Positions 1-11,186 of a stretch of 64,000 nt of DNA are shown in pieces. The stretch's first letter is position 1. Each line of letters begins with the position of its first letter. This DNA comes from Symsagittifera roscoffensis. Taxonomy: Eukaryota; Xenacoelomorpha; Acoela; Convolutidae. The stretch lies in contig NC_087066.1 of the NCBI RefSeq assembly GCF_963678635.1, positions 60,606,875 through 60,670,874 on the forward strand, written 5' to 3'. The translations under genes were made by a program, and so were the position numbers. The notes below the pieces were generated by a model that made no database searches, was not told the DNA's origin, and saw only the letters and a program-made list of their open reading frames with translations.

Positions 1-398
1 GAGGAGGAAGCGGCACTATGGGAGTCGATGATGGTGTGCCTATTTACTACTCTCTGGTATAAATTCAAGTGCGCGGTACTCACCGTCTGCACCGTACCAA
101 TGAGCACAAAAACGTTGACAGCGACAGGAAGAAGACATAATGAAGGTGTCGTCAGATGGAACAATATGAAATGGAACAATGAAACAATGAAAAGGAAGTC
201 GAGCTCTTTGACACGGGAGTGCTGAAGAAGGAAGAAACCAAGAATGAGCCGGCAATTTCAACCTTTGTGCCCCTAGCTTGGAAACACGTCTGGGAACGTT
301 CCCAGCCGTGACGATCTACAGGCTGCAAAAGACATATGTACAAGATCGATTGGGGCAAGCGCCAATGAGAAGAACCGTCCATCCAAGACGAAGATTAG
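1..398. other. Left edge, no supported gene
   Basis: Short open stretches exist on both strands but none shows a domain or a convincing continuation. The base composition already resembles the purine-rich coding relic to the right, so the relic may begin outside the window. Confidence 0.4.
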
Positions 399-1661
399 GA
401 CCTGTCAATCCGACCGCGGAGACGACCGGCACCTAAAGGTCAGAGACGACGAGTACCAGCCGAGAGGAGCGACTCCATACAGGAGCTCTTTGATGTGGTC
501 GAGACCCATACCTTCTCCCTCGCATACATACAAACAGGATCTGATGAAATTGAAACTTCAGACGGTGAGCTTTGAAGCAGATGCCATGAGGATCTTAAAT
601 GGAGCAAGATTGTCTGTTAACGGACTGTATTCAATAACAGGCGTGGACTGGGTGACAGCCGCTGGCATAAACTTCAGCTCTTCAACCGCCTTGAGATTTG
701 CCCACTTAGAGGGACAGCCCTCAAACAATACAATGGGCTCAGTGAATAAAAGACCATTGCAAGATGTGAAGCTGAATCACGTTGAAGGAAATCGGGAAGA
801 AAGACCCGGAAGATTCTTGACAAAAAGGGCACCAATAGGACAACACATAAAAAAGTTCAGGCAGATAAAAGCACCCCCAGGTCACGTAAAAGAAAGAGCG
901 TACCCGAAATAAGTAAACCAAGAATTTGATGTTCAGAGATACGGTGGATTGAAGGCGATCAAGAAAGATGAGACCATCTTTGCTGCGTATGACAAAGCAG
1001 AAATGAGGAAGGCAAAGATCATGGTTGTCGCGAGCTCAGACTTCATGTAAACCGCCAAGTCTCTGTTTTGGCCTGATGTTATAATGTTGGCAGCGGTCGA
1101 CCTGGATCTAATGCAGTCTGTGTCGATGGCAACCGGGGTACAACGACAGACAGAAATGAACCCAATCACAATTGAATTTGTTGGCATGAACGACCATCTA
1201 CACAGTAGGGGTTTCCTGATTAGACTCAGAGAGCCTACGACTGCCGAAGACGCTGTGTGGCCGGCTAGAAAGGGTATCCTCGAGTCAATGGGTGAAGTAG
1301 TGGATACTCTGAAAGAAGGTGCTTTCACCAAGATAAACCGAGAGCTGCACAGCTCTCGGATGGACTAAAGTGTATATCTGCGGTGGTGGCTCTGCTCTCG
1401 TAAGGGAAATAAGACGTGATCATATCCACCCCAAATTGCGGAATAGAGATGGAGAATCTGAGGCCACTCAGGGCTGAATTACCTGCGGTGTGGTCCGACA
1501 GCTCAAATGCGATGCGAGGATTTAAAGACCATTCACTACAAATGCTAGTGTTAGACGAGGTACTGGGGTTGGAACCGTCCAACTTCAGCCTACAGCTCAA
1601 ATTGAAGCCAGGAATTGACGATGAACATAGAGTGACGATGTCAAACGATTTATGGTTCTGA
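399..1661 (+). pseudogene. Coding relic, N-terminal part, unknown family
   Basis: Plus-strand frames switch several times but read as one protein. 399-575 gives an Arg-rich then acidic segment (RPRRRPAPKGQRRR). About 490-912 and 930-1368 continue with a basic RKRKSVP cluster in an alternative frame. Next come MVVASSDF, then VIMLAAVDLDLM, then IEFVGMNDHLHS, and at 1416-1661 VIISTPNCGIEMENLRPL. The alternation of hydrophobic strands with a GMND-type turn is loosely like SGNH-hydrolase-type domains, but I do not see a complete catalytic set and do not assign it. Stops and shifts are scattered, and the frame closes with TGA at 1659-1661, which is immediately followed in frame by the next segment. 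Unknown product; a decayed multi-copy element gene or a pseudogene are both possible. Confidence 0.5.
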
Positions 1662-1664
1662 TGC

Positions 1665-2623
1665 ATGGAAATAAAAGAGGAAGGAGAGAGAAGGAAGAAC
1701 TCCAAGGAGACCAGAGCTCACTTGGAAGCGATGGTTTTGAGAACGAAACCAGAGGTTAACAAGTGGCTGCACTTGACCCCTCGGATAGCAGCATTGGGCG
1801 CGGATGCTTTCGAGCGAGGCCCTTTGATGATCAGGAAGATCCATCTCTACTTAGTGAAAGAGGTAAGCCTGGCCGAGAATGCTGAAGAGAAATCAGCCGA
1901 GTTCGTGAACAGAGTGTGCCAAGTGACCCTGGAAATTTTCTGGACACAGAATGTGAAGGGAGAAGAAGGCTTTGACCGGACTGACAGCATGTTGGAAGGG
2001 CTAGGAGCGTCCTTCTTGGCGAAAATATAACCTTCCCTTTCTCGATATCTGATAAAAGAATTCCTCCAGGTAGTCGTAGAAGTATCGATCGTGAAATTAC
2101 TAGCCCTGCTCGTGACGTTTGGATCAGAGAACTTTGTGAAAAGACCAGCGATACTGCTCACCGAAGGAGCGCAGAATTTGCCATTAGATGGACTACTAAC
2201 GTTGATCGATAAAGCATGGAAACTTGGTAGGGTTGATGACTTTGACAAGCTATCGGAGCAGATGAGGTAGAACTAGAGGAAGTTTGACGTGAAACGATCT
2301 ACGGATTGCTGGAACAAGATAAGGGTTTGCGACAAACTCCTATCCAGTACATCCTGCAGCAGAATCGCTTTGGAACAGGAGAGGACGAAACGATTCAGTG
2401 GGAGGAAGTCGTGCGACGTCATCTTGGGGGCATGCCCCTACTAACTGATCTGAGCTTAGCTATGAGGACCGATCCCTTAGCATTGATCGGAGGAGCCACG
2501 GAGTTCGTGACAGTCATATATGGACCTGCAGTCACGTTTGCGTTCCCTGATTTTAAGGTGGAAGAATACAGGAGGGCGATGCTGCACCTAAACCTCATAT
2601 CACAGGGGACGGAAGTGCGCTGA
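1665..2623 (+). pseudogene. Coding relic, middle part 1
   Basis: This continues in the same frame as the previous segment, directly after a TGA. 1665-2030 (about 121 codons) is a charged, helix-prone segment containing HLEAMVLRTKPEVNKWLHL and VNRVCQVTLEIFWTQNVK. After a frame change about 2060-2230 remains readable. 2306-2623 holds a 105-codon open frame starting near LEQDKGLRQTPIQYILQQ and passing through GGATEFVTVIYGPAVTFAF. No domain is recognised. The GC content and codon use fit the flanking segments and contrast with the AT-rich sequence beyond 5400. Confidence 0.5.
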
Positions 2624-3352
2624 ATTGGTGTGAGCAGCATGTACTACGAGAGCTCATGAGCGAAGACCTATTGTTCGCAAAGATATCGGCGCCAGAGATG
2701 ACGGTCAATAATTTTGACGATCACTTCCGTGATCGTATGGGAGAATTGGATAGAGGCCACATCGAAGTGTTCCCAAAAGCTGTGGAACTTAAGGCCGCAT
2801 GATAAAACGAATGGCGAGAACACGAGAATTCCTCGTCTAATGACCGCGTACCATAAGGTGAGAGAAGAGACGAAAGGCTGGGGTGATTACAAGAAACTGC
2901 CGGAGGAAATCCCTGAATTCACTCTGATGAGAAGGATGCTGCTCAGAGCAGTCTCCGCAGTGCAATCCCCTAGGATGGGAGCCTTTGAGACTAACGAAAG
3001 GAGAATGGCGAAATTCTCTGAAATGATGGATCCGTGTTTCATTGGCAGAAACGTTGAAGTGCTGCAGTATACGCAGTTTATTTACACTGATGAAGCAACG
3101 AGGAGACGAATGAGCAATGCCGCGACTCCGAAGCCTGGGAGGTTTGACGAGGAATGGGCGAAACTGGGTCTAGCGCCTATGATTATGAGAGGCAAAGCTG
3201 ACTTACCAGAAGCCTCGCTAATCTTGACGAGTGTAAAACCAGGGTTAACGGTAGGAGGAACCCTACAGACTAGAACCATGCTAACACCCTTCGGACATGA
3301 ATGGCTCCGGAAGACAAAAGTGCCATGGAAGATTATTTGGAGACGACGATGA
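2594..3352 (+). pseudogene. Coding relic, middle part 2
   Basis: Around 2594-2800 one frame reads LNWCEQHVLRELMSEDLLF and DDHFRDRMGELDRGHIEVF and overlaps the end of the previous segment. It is then replaced by the frame of 2714-3352, whose reliable part starts near TAYHKVREETKGWGDYKKL. That part runs about 170 codons to LTPFGHEWLRKTK before shifting into the frame beginning at 3297. The long, compositionally even frames indicate former coding. No family recognised. Confidence 0.5.
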
Positions 3353-4553
3353 AGGCACCACCCTGAAGCAGAAGGCATACGGGACTCTGGTATTGTCTGA
3401 AATGCACGTGGAAACGATCGAGCAGTTGGTGAGCCTGTCATGGAGAGCGGTAGTGTTACGATACTTCGAAGAAGAAATGAGAACCATGCCGAAGATACAC
3501 GCACTGATAGCAATACCCTATGTGAGAACAGAGTTACAACTGAGGTTCGCTTGATGCATGACCGGAATGACACGCGGGGAATACGATTCGGAAGAAAGAA
3601 AAAGATCGAAGGGAGAACAGGTGTTCTTAATGACGAGTATGAGAGATCTGATAACCCCAGAAAGAGCAGCAGTAGCGTGCGCGAAGTGGAGAGACGCTCT
3701 CTGTTTCATTCGATTCATGATAGAACAAATATCAGTACCAGCCTTGAACACTTGTGTCAAGATGCTAAGAGAAAGTGATGAACGAGCGAAAGCTTTGCTC
3801 TTACTAGCGCTTTTGGACATCCATCAGAGTAAGCCGATGCGAGTGAACATGAAGGAGCCTGTGGAGCTCGAATCTATTAAAATGATTGACGAAATAAGAA
3901 GATTCTCTAACAAGGAGATGAGGCTCACAAAAGAATCTATGGGAGCACTTCCGAAATCCAGTGAATACTGTGGACCGATCAGGAAGAAATCATACAATTA
4001 CGTATCCGGGAATGTAGGGATGGCGTACAACCCTTTCATAAATGAAGACATATTCGATTGATTCTTTGATTACGAGCAAGCAGTGCTGCTAAGATTCTGG
4101 ACGTCAAGAATTGCAACAATAAGAAGCGCTGCTAACCAGCAGACCAAGCTGGGACTAGTCTTGGAGGAAAAAGTGACTGCACCTTTAGTGCCAAAATCGG
4201 ACAACCGAGTGGAGTTTGGACTGGTATTCTCGGACGAATTGCTGAGAACGAGTTTGATGGTAGTATGGGAACTAATGAAACCATCGTGGTGTCCGAGTCT
4301 TAGCGCTGATTCGATATTACGTGCGACACAAGACGTGCAGAGGGAACTCAACTCAGACTGTAACTTGCGTGACCTGAACATCATCTATAACTTGATGACG
4401 ACAGCCTCTAAGAGCAACGGAGAAGACAAGGTAGAGTTGCCTGGCTGGGGACCAGACGACTGGGTCAAACCTGGTAGCTGTCTGGCAGAAGTCTGTGGAC
4501 CGGAAGGTCACATCTGTGGAGGTCTGGATTGCGTAAAGACCTTGGAGAAGTAA
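3297..4553 (+). pseudogene. Coding relic, longest continuous frame
   Basis: One frame stays open over about 419 codons apart from two in-frame TGA codons at 3552-3554 and 4059-4061. Recognisable blocks are YFEEEMRTMPKIHALIAIPY, KWRDALCFIRFMIEQISVP, LLLLALLDIHQSKPMRVNM and, near the end, AEVCGPEGHICGGLDCVK, where three cysteines and a histidine are close together (possibly metal binding, not proven). The relic shifts frame again around 4530-4553. Function unknown. Confidence 0.55.
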
Positions 4554-5398
4554 CACAAGCAATTGACAATATTGTTTGGGAACATTGTGATGAAGGCGAA
4601 AACAGAAACGGAACTGATTGCAGATTGCCATCGAGGAATGATATCCCCTGCCATTGCTTGCTACAAACATGGTGGTACCCCGGGCGTAGTAATCTGGTGC
4701 TGGTCTGGGACTGTGGAGAGCTGTTCTCCATAGGTTTACCAGAATCATCACAGCCCATAACGATAGTGATAGTAGGAGTTATGATGGCGATACGATGGCT
4801 GGAAGCTTATGTAAAAGAGAAAAATGGACGGGAGGCGCCGACGAAAGAACAGTTGCAGGAATTGTATCGTCTAAAAGATTTAGATCTTTTTGTTACAATC
4901 TGCAAAATCTTAAACATTCCGATAGAAGTGAAAAAGATATGGGCCAGAAGACGACTGATGCCATGGTTTAGAGCCAACACGAATGCATGGTTGTATGAGT
5001 ATGCTAAGAAGCATATGTCGAAGCACAGCAGAATGTACAGTCCGTATCAGCTGGACATTAGAATAGGAGCCTCTAAGCAAGCTTTTGTAACTCATCGGAA
5101 TAAAGTAATCATCGCATTGAAGAGAACTTCTAGGACAAGTGAATGTGAGAGAAGGGAGAAGGAAGAGATGTTGAAGGAAGACATGGAGAGAAACGTGACG
5201 TTGTGCCTCCACAACAGCTTCTGCCGAAACAGAGAATCTAACGTTGATCCTCTACCATGTTGTAAACAAAGAGTAGGAGAGCAGAAGTGTTGGAGGACTG
5301 CTTCCAACAGCGTCAGAATAGCTATCGACGTGTTGCAAGACACAGAGACTGAAAGTGCGGAGTCAATGTCGCAGAAGGAGGAGATGGAGCGTTGACAA
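4529..5398 (+). pseudogene. Coding relic, C-terminal part
   Basis: From about 4560 to 4720 an alternative frame reads ADCHRGMISPAIACYKHGG followed by VVIWCWSGTVESCS. The frame of 4529-5395 then takes over with VGVMMAIRWLEAYVKEKNG and a long basic/charged region. It ends in a cysteine-containing tail (CLHNSFC, LPCCKQ, KCW) and an acidic terminus EEMER before TGA at 5393-5395. The stop is followed 46 bases later by a perfect hairpin. No domain recognised. The end of coding character coincides with an abrupt fall in GC. Confidence 0.5.
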
Positions 5399-5441
5399 AT
5401 GGCCGAAAACCAAGAACCAAACAGAAAGAAAACTGGAAGAA

Positions 5442-5465
5442 TTTAGAAGTTTTAGAACTTCTAAA
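5442..5465. other. Perfect 10-bp hairpin, 4-base loop
   Basis: TTTAGAAGTT, loop TTAG, then AACTTCTAAA, just past the stop of the 1-5398 relic. It could be a 3'-end structure of that unit or chance in AT-rich DNA. Confidence 0.5.
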
Positions 5466-7329
5466 CGACGAACAAAGAAAGAAACCAAGAAGCGACGAAA
5501 GAGAAGATGTTAAAACTCAGAATTGTTTTGTATGAAAAAAAAACTCAAATGGGAAACAAAGCAACTAAATTTGCAATTGAAACTGAAAAGAAAATATTTA
5601 ATTGAGTTTTGAAGATTAAAGAATTTGTTGCATTTATATGATTGCATTTTGATTTTAGTTAATGGCTTTAGAAACACTTACTTTTTATTTAGAAAGGCTT
5701 GAAAGAAGAATATAATAAAATATTCCAGCCTGCATGATTGTTTTTAATCAAATAGGACAACTGATCACTTTGTGGTGACATGAAATGATTGGGTAATCTT
5801 TTGAAAAAGGAGATTATTTCATTGTTCCTTCTAACCACCGAGTTTCTTAATTTTAAAATTCAGGGCCAGTAACAACTAAGTTTCCGAAGGGAAGAAGCAT
5901 AGTCGGATAATTTTAGCTTGTGGGTTGGCGGGACTGTCCTGCGTTCCTACATTTTTAAACCTAGGAGAAAAAGTTTTAAATCTGGAGATAGACATTGGAA
6001 GTCTAAAAAGACGTTTTATCTTAAGTATATCCTCGAAAAGTGCAAATTGGTGGAAAAATTTGGAAGGCTATAATAGTGTAGTATGATGCCATTTACATTC
6101 TGCAGTGAGTCGATATGACGTGGATAAAAGTGACCTTATGCATTTTGTAAATTTTGTTCGATGTCGTTGTACCATTTCGATGAAAACTAGGAGACTCAAT
6201 GAAGACATTGACCGGATTGTCCGGGGAGTATGTGACATTCGACCGGAATGTAGGAAAATGCAGTTTCGCATTCGAATTTTTATCGACCAGAAAAAGAACA
6301 TCTGACCTGGAAGATTGATGTTTTTGACGGATTAGCGACGTCATTGGAACAAGTAGATGAATCGGGAAGTGTTAGTTTTAACTGACATGCTAATTTTTGA
6401 AGTTTCGATTTGGACGTGAACGACACGTAACCTTTTTATATTTCGCACACATTGAAACGGCGAAACAGAACGACAATAGTGGCAGTGAGAACAACTACGA
6501 GAAACTAACGACAGATTGAAGTTATAACTGGAATTTGTCATGAACCATTCCGAGTTGTGACGATTGTGCCGCTACAATCGTTACAACGCGAATCGCGATA
6601 ACAATGAAGGGTGTTGGGACGGTGTGTCCAGCCTTCGTAAAAGAAATAAGGACGTTATTCCCCCGGATTCCAGAATCCGGAGGGGTCTCGGGCCCAAGTC
6701 TCAAACTGTTATATCTTATTTTTTAGCTTCCTGGTCAAATCCTGAGTTGAATTTAATTTACATCCCGATTCATTTTCAGAGAATCAGAAGCTAGGAGTGA
6801 GGGATATGGTTGATCCATCTTCGATGGAGATGATGATTTTTATCTACTGAACAAAAACAATTGCAATGAATTAAGCCCTGTTTTTAGGAGTGACCTCGTG
6901 GTCTGGGGATACTGAGACCCAGCCAGGAGCTCACTATTCTTGCATATAATTAAGTTAATTTGAGTGTTTTGACCGAAGCCGGAAACAGTAACGTTTTTGT
7001 CGACCAGATGTTGGGAAAACCACCAAAAGAACTGGCTTTGACAGAGACGGTGAAAAGCATGTAGAGCTGTGTTTAGACGCTAGCCAGTAGTTTTAGAACT
7101 TAGCTTTATTTTCCGTCGATATGTACTTCCTGGCGAATGTTACAAGAAATCTGGAAATTGGTTTCATGGAGCGTGTGTTTCTCTATCAGCTGACGAAGTA
7201 TCAAGGAAGGGTTATTTCAAAAATTGCCTTTGGATTAGTGATAAATGCCTGGAAGTGGATATCTTCAAATGCAAAGCTAATTATTGTACCATGTTTAACG
7301 AGACAACCGATTTGATAAAAAACAAAAAG
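5466..7329. other. AT-rich spacer without a supported gene
   Basis: Frames here are short and overlap on both strands (for example 6105-6305 plus and 6068-6344 minus) with no domain. One GC hairpin lies at 6660-6685: CCCC-GGATTC, spacer CA, GAATCC-GG-A-GGGG. I see no LTR pair or terminal inverted repeat that would join this stretch to either neighbour. Confidence 0.45.
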
Positions 7330-7346
7330 TCTAGTTTTATCTTCTG

Positions 7347-7907
7347 TTGAATGCGAAATACCGCGTATTATTGAAAATCCTTACCTGCACAAATAAACGA
7401 AATTGTAGTGAAGCATTCGGTGTCACTCCACCTTCCTATTGTGATGTATTAACTAATGGTACTGGCAATACTAAGACGTCACCTGCCGACATACAAAAAA
7501 ATGTGAACCATTTTGTTATCAACGGTTTGCATGAGTTGGGTAACATTTTCAATGCTCGCGTCGAATCTGATGCCACTATTATTGCGGAAATAGTACAGCA
7601 TATGAGTCTAAAATCTGAAAATAACATTACTTCCGCTCGAAGACTTGGGAAATCTCAAATAGCCAATAATGAACGTCGCATGTGTCGCCCATTATTGATT
7701 GCGACGAATAATGCTCATTTCATGGATCGCTGTTTCGCCAGGAGAGATCATTTGAAGGAATGTCGCATTCCTGTTAACGTTAAAAAGTTTCCTTCGAGCT
7801 CGGACAGGGAAATCAAAAAGAAAGTTCTTGCCAAAAGATATCAGATGATAAATTTGGAAAACAAGGAGAAAAAATACTTCCGAATTAAACAATTACAATT
7901 ATATTAA
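7347..7907 (+). pseudogene. LINE ORF1-like protein
   Basis: A 186-codon frame without an ATG at its start. Residues about 85-150 contain ITSARRLGKS followed by RPLLIATNNAHFMDRCFARR, which matches the layout of the RNA-binding domain of LINE ORF1 proteins (RRLGK, then RPL-I, then a helix). The tail is Lys-rich. It precedes the endonuclease by about 50 bases, the usual ORF1-ORF2 spacing. The missing start codon suggests truncation or a nearby frameshift. Confidence 0.55.
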
Positions 7908-7949
7908 AAAGGTCAAATTGTCAACTTAGAAACAAATGCTTGACTAGAA

Positions 7950-8935
7950 AATATAAATTGCGTACTTCTGAATTGCCAATCCATTGGCATTCGCGAGAAA
8001 CGACAAAAACTTATTCAACTACTAACTGTTAACAACATTTCCATTGCTTTTTTTATCGAGACTTGGTTATCCAAGGAAAACATGAAATCCAAAATTTGTC
8101 AAAGATCCTTCAACCAAATTGTATCTAAATGTGACTGTAATTATGGTGAATACGGTGCCGTTCTTATTATATCGGACAATAAAAACCTTTCTATTAGCGA
8201 CCTTCCCATTCCCGATTTTCGATTCTCTGTTGCATGTGTCTCGATTTGCGAGTCTCTCGATTCCCTCTAATACAAGTCTGATGTTCTTCCTCCTAATCTA
8301 TAATCATGATTCTAATTCCCGTAATCATGTGTCGATTGGTACACTTACAGCATGCCTTTCAGCTTACAGTCATTTCTTTAAATCGTATTCTACATCTAAC
8401 AATTATGGTGCAAATTTTGATGTTTTCATTTTGGGTGATTTTAAACTATCTGGTATTATGGGCAAACAAATGCCGGAAAAACGAGATTCGAAAGAGCTTT
8501 CTTACATATGGTCAGTGACTTTGGGCTAAACCAGTTCATAAATACACCAACTCACGTGAAAGGAAACTGTCTTGATCTAATTTTTGGGACAGTTGATTCT
8601 CTTCCTTTCAGTATCCCAATAACTAGATTGTCGGATCACTTTCCTGTTATCTTTCAAATTGAAATTTTATCGTCCATGAAGTCTGTTAGTAATTTTGATA
8701 ACTTTTCCAAATCAACCTTCTCCAAACAAATGTTTAATGCAACCAAGCGATCTTCTCATTGGTATTCTCTATTACGCGCAGCTCTTTCAGCCTCTTCCAA
8801 ACGTAACGTCAAAAATGTTTACTAATGCCACCTTATTTTTCATCTCACGCAATATCTCGCGCTTCAAAAAAAAGAAAACTGAAACAAAGTTGGAATTTAA
8901 ATTTACCTCTAAAACAAATGAGAATAAACTCTGAT
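7950..8935 (+). pseudogene. LINE ORF2, endonuclease part
   Basis: The frame starting near 7962 reads LLNCQSIGIREK then SIAFFIETWLSKEN, giving the N-terminal strand and the Glu of the EEP (AP) nuclease fold. It shifts to the frame of 8119-8529, with VFILGDFKLSGIMG where families usually have GDFN, and then to 8508-8825 with NTPTHVKGNCLDLIF and ITRLSDHFPVIF, including the terminal SDH. Three frames for one domain show indels. 8695-8934 is a Lys-rich stretch leading towards the reverse transcriptase. Confidence 0.7.
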
Positions 8936-9055
8936 CTATCTGACGCCATTGAACTTGATGAGATAATTTAGGTAGAAAGTGTCAATACTCAAGACCCAAA
9001 CCCTTGTTTTCAGTTTCTTAGATTATTACACCAATACTCTTCATGTCCCTCTGTC

Positions 9056-10726
9056 ATGAAATTTGGTAACAAAACTGCTACAACTCCCAAATCCAAGGTA
9101 CAACTGTCTAACGAGTTTCTTGGATCAGTCTTTGGTCCGAAAGTTATCGCTGATATTATGTTTCCTTCCCTTAAAATCTTTCAACTGGAAGATGTTTTGA
9201 CTGCAATTGCTGATGTCAAAGGACTGTTAGAAGCTTGTTATGATAGTTGCTCAATGAAATCTGATGCGTATTTTGTCATGAAACAATGCTCCGATATTTT
9301 GTCCTTAGCTAAATGCATTTTGTTCAATTCAATCGTTTGTAGTTGTTTCTGGCCATCTGAACTGAAATTATCTTATGTTACACCCTTTTACAAGTCGGGA
9401 TCATCATGTGATATCACAAACTATCGAGCAATCAGTATTTTACCAAAATTGTCGCTTATGTTTGTGCGCATCCTGTTTGATTACATTTATCCTAAAGCCA
9501 TAAAAATCATTAAACCACAACAAAATGGATTCATGAAATCTCGAAGTGCTGTATCGCAGAAAATAACTTATTTGGATCTCATTTATGCCAACCTAGATAA
9601 CAGCCTTCCATGTTGATCTATCTATTTTGACATACAAAAGGCATTTGATTCAGTGCCCATCATTTACTCTTAACAAAAATGTAAACCCTTGGCTCTGAAT
9701 TTGGTTTCATTTAATTTGCTTACATCTTATCTTGATGACAGACGTCAATGCGTTAAGTTAGAAAATTCCCTATTCAACGTTATAGATGTTACTTCTGGTG
9801 TCCCTCAGGGTAGTGTTCTGGGTCCTGTCTTCTTCTTGTTATTTATTGATGATCTTCCGGATGAAGTTGTTCATAAGGTTTAATTTTTATTTTGCGATGA
9901 TTTAAAATTACGTTCATCGCCTGAATCTTCAACGTGATTTTGACACACTTTCTGAATAGGCGAAGTTAAATGGACATTCGTTTCATCCTTCAAAAACCAA
10001 GACTTTGAGTTTTGGCTATCTAAAATACATTTTTACAATGAATAACGTTTCATTAGAATTTAATGAGGACAAAAACAATTTGGGCTTGATTATCAACAAC
10101 TAACTCAATTGAATTTCGCAAATGACTTCAAGTTTGCCAAAAGCACCAAAACTTTTAATTTTCTACGAAGAAATGTGCCTTTTGAACTTGAACAGCAACA
10201 TAAACTTTTACTTTATCGATCATTAGTTCTATCCGTGTTACTTTTTAGCTTCACTGCATGGTCATCTTCAATAAACAGCCTTCGCAGATTCGAAATTTTT
10301 CAAAAACGCTTTCTTAATTGGGTGTCAAATTCGAATGACTATGACAAATGCCTACAGATGTTCAACACTCTTCCTATCTGCTACGAACTTATTTGTACTG
10401 ATGTCATTTTGTTATCGAGAATGGAAAAAAAAGTCGACATCACGGTTGAATTGGAATTGATTAAGTCCACAAACTCTACTCGGTCTGCTAGCACAAATCA
10501 GTTTTCATTTAAACATACAAGACGATTCAAAACTGACAACAACTTCTTCATCAGAGCTGTCCGTACTGCAAACGATCTTATAAAACTGAATATCCTAAAC
10601 TTTGAATCTACCCTACCCAGTTTCTCAAGAGACCTTGAAAACTATCTGGTTCAAAGAAGAACTTCTTTTAACCTAAACATTTCGTATGCTTTTTCATTAT
10701 ATGTTTTGTTTAAATACCGATCATAG
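9056..10726 (+). pseudogene. LINE ORF2, reverse transcriptase and C-terminal part
   Basis: 9056-9616 reads from the fingers region (LKLSYVTPFYKSG, NYRAISILPKL, QQNGFMKSRS) to a TGA at 9614-9616, after which the same frame gives IYFDIQKAFDSVP (palm Asp). 9689-9883 carries SGVPQGSVLGPVF and a TAA, then FCDD, the catalytic pair. 10109-10726 (205 codons) is the post-RT region with LLLYRSLVLSVLLFSF and FQKRFLNWVS, typical of LINE C-termini. Stops at 9614 and 9881 and the frame changes inactivate it. Confidence 0.75.
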
Positions 10727-10820
10727 TTTGCTAGTATCTTGTTTTGTATTGTTATATTCTTTGATATCTACATTCCACCTAGTATCTACTGTACTTCCTT
10801 AATTGTGAATTCAAGTATTT

Positions 10821-10839
10821 TACTACTACTACTACTACA

Positions 10840-10923
<84 letters not shown>
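10821..10923 (+). repeat. (TAC)n microsatellite tail
   Basis: About 34 trinucleotide units with one ACAAC interruption near 10837, directly after the LINE. Simple-repeat tails are normal 3' ends of several LINE clades. Confidence 0.9.
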
Positions 10924-10924
<1 letters not shown>

Positions 10925-11186
10925 ATACTATAGAAAAAGGGCTGCTCCGACTTCCTTTTGCGATATTTGGGATTTCAAACAAAACCTTTGTAGAACATTT
11001 TACAGAATACAACTTTCGTAAATAGGTATCGCTCTACAACGCGGCAATGCTGCCTGTTTATAAGAAGCTTAAAAAGTGAACAATTAAACGGGCTATAGGG
11101 CAACTGTTTCTTAACATTTTGTTGTATTTACGACTACTGAATTAATTTGAGCTGTTTAAATTTGGAAAAAAATAATATTGAAAGAT

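Larger units (their letters stand above)
7330..10935 (+). mobile_element. Decayed non-LTR retrotransposon (LINE, AP-endonuclease type)
   Basis: The order ORF1, apurinic-type endonuclease, reverse transcriptase, LINE C-terminal region and a trinucleotide tail is that of a two-ORF LINE of the Jockey/CR1 kind. Landmarks are NCQSI and ETWL (endonuclease start), GDF and SDHFPV (endonuclease end), NYRAISILPKL, QQNGF, DIQKAFDSVP, GVPQGSVLGP and FCDD (reverse transcriptase). The right end is the (TAC)n run. The left end is uncertain and placed just before ORF1. Several stops and frame changes make it non-functional. Confidence 0.8.

Noticed and set aside
10739-10933. Leucine-rich 64-codon ORF
   Set aside because: It is a translation of the (TAC)n microsatellite in another frame.
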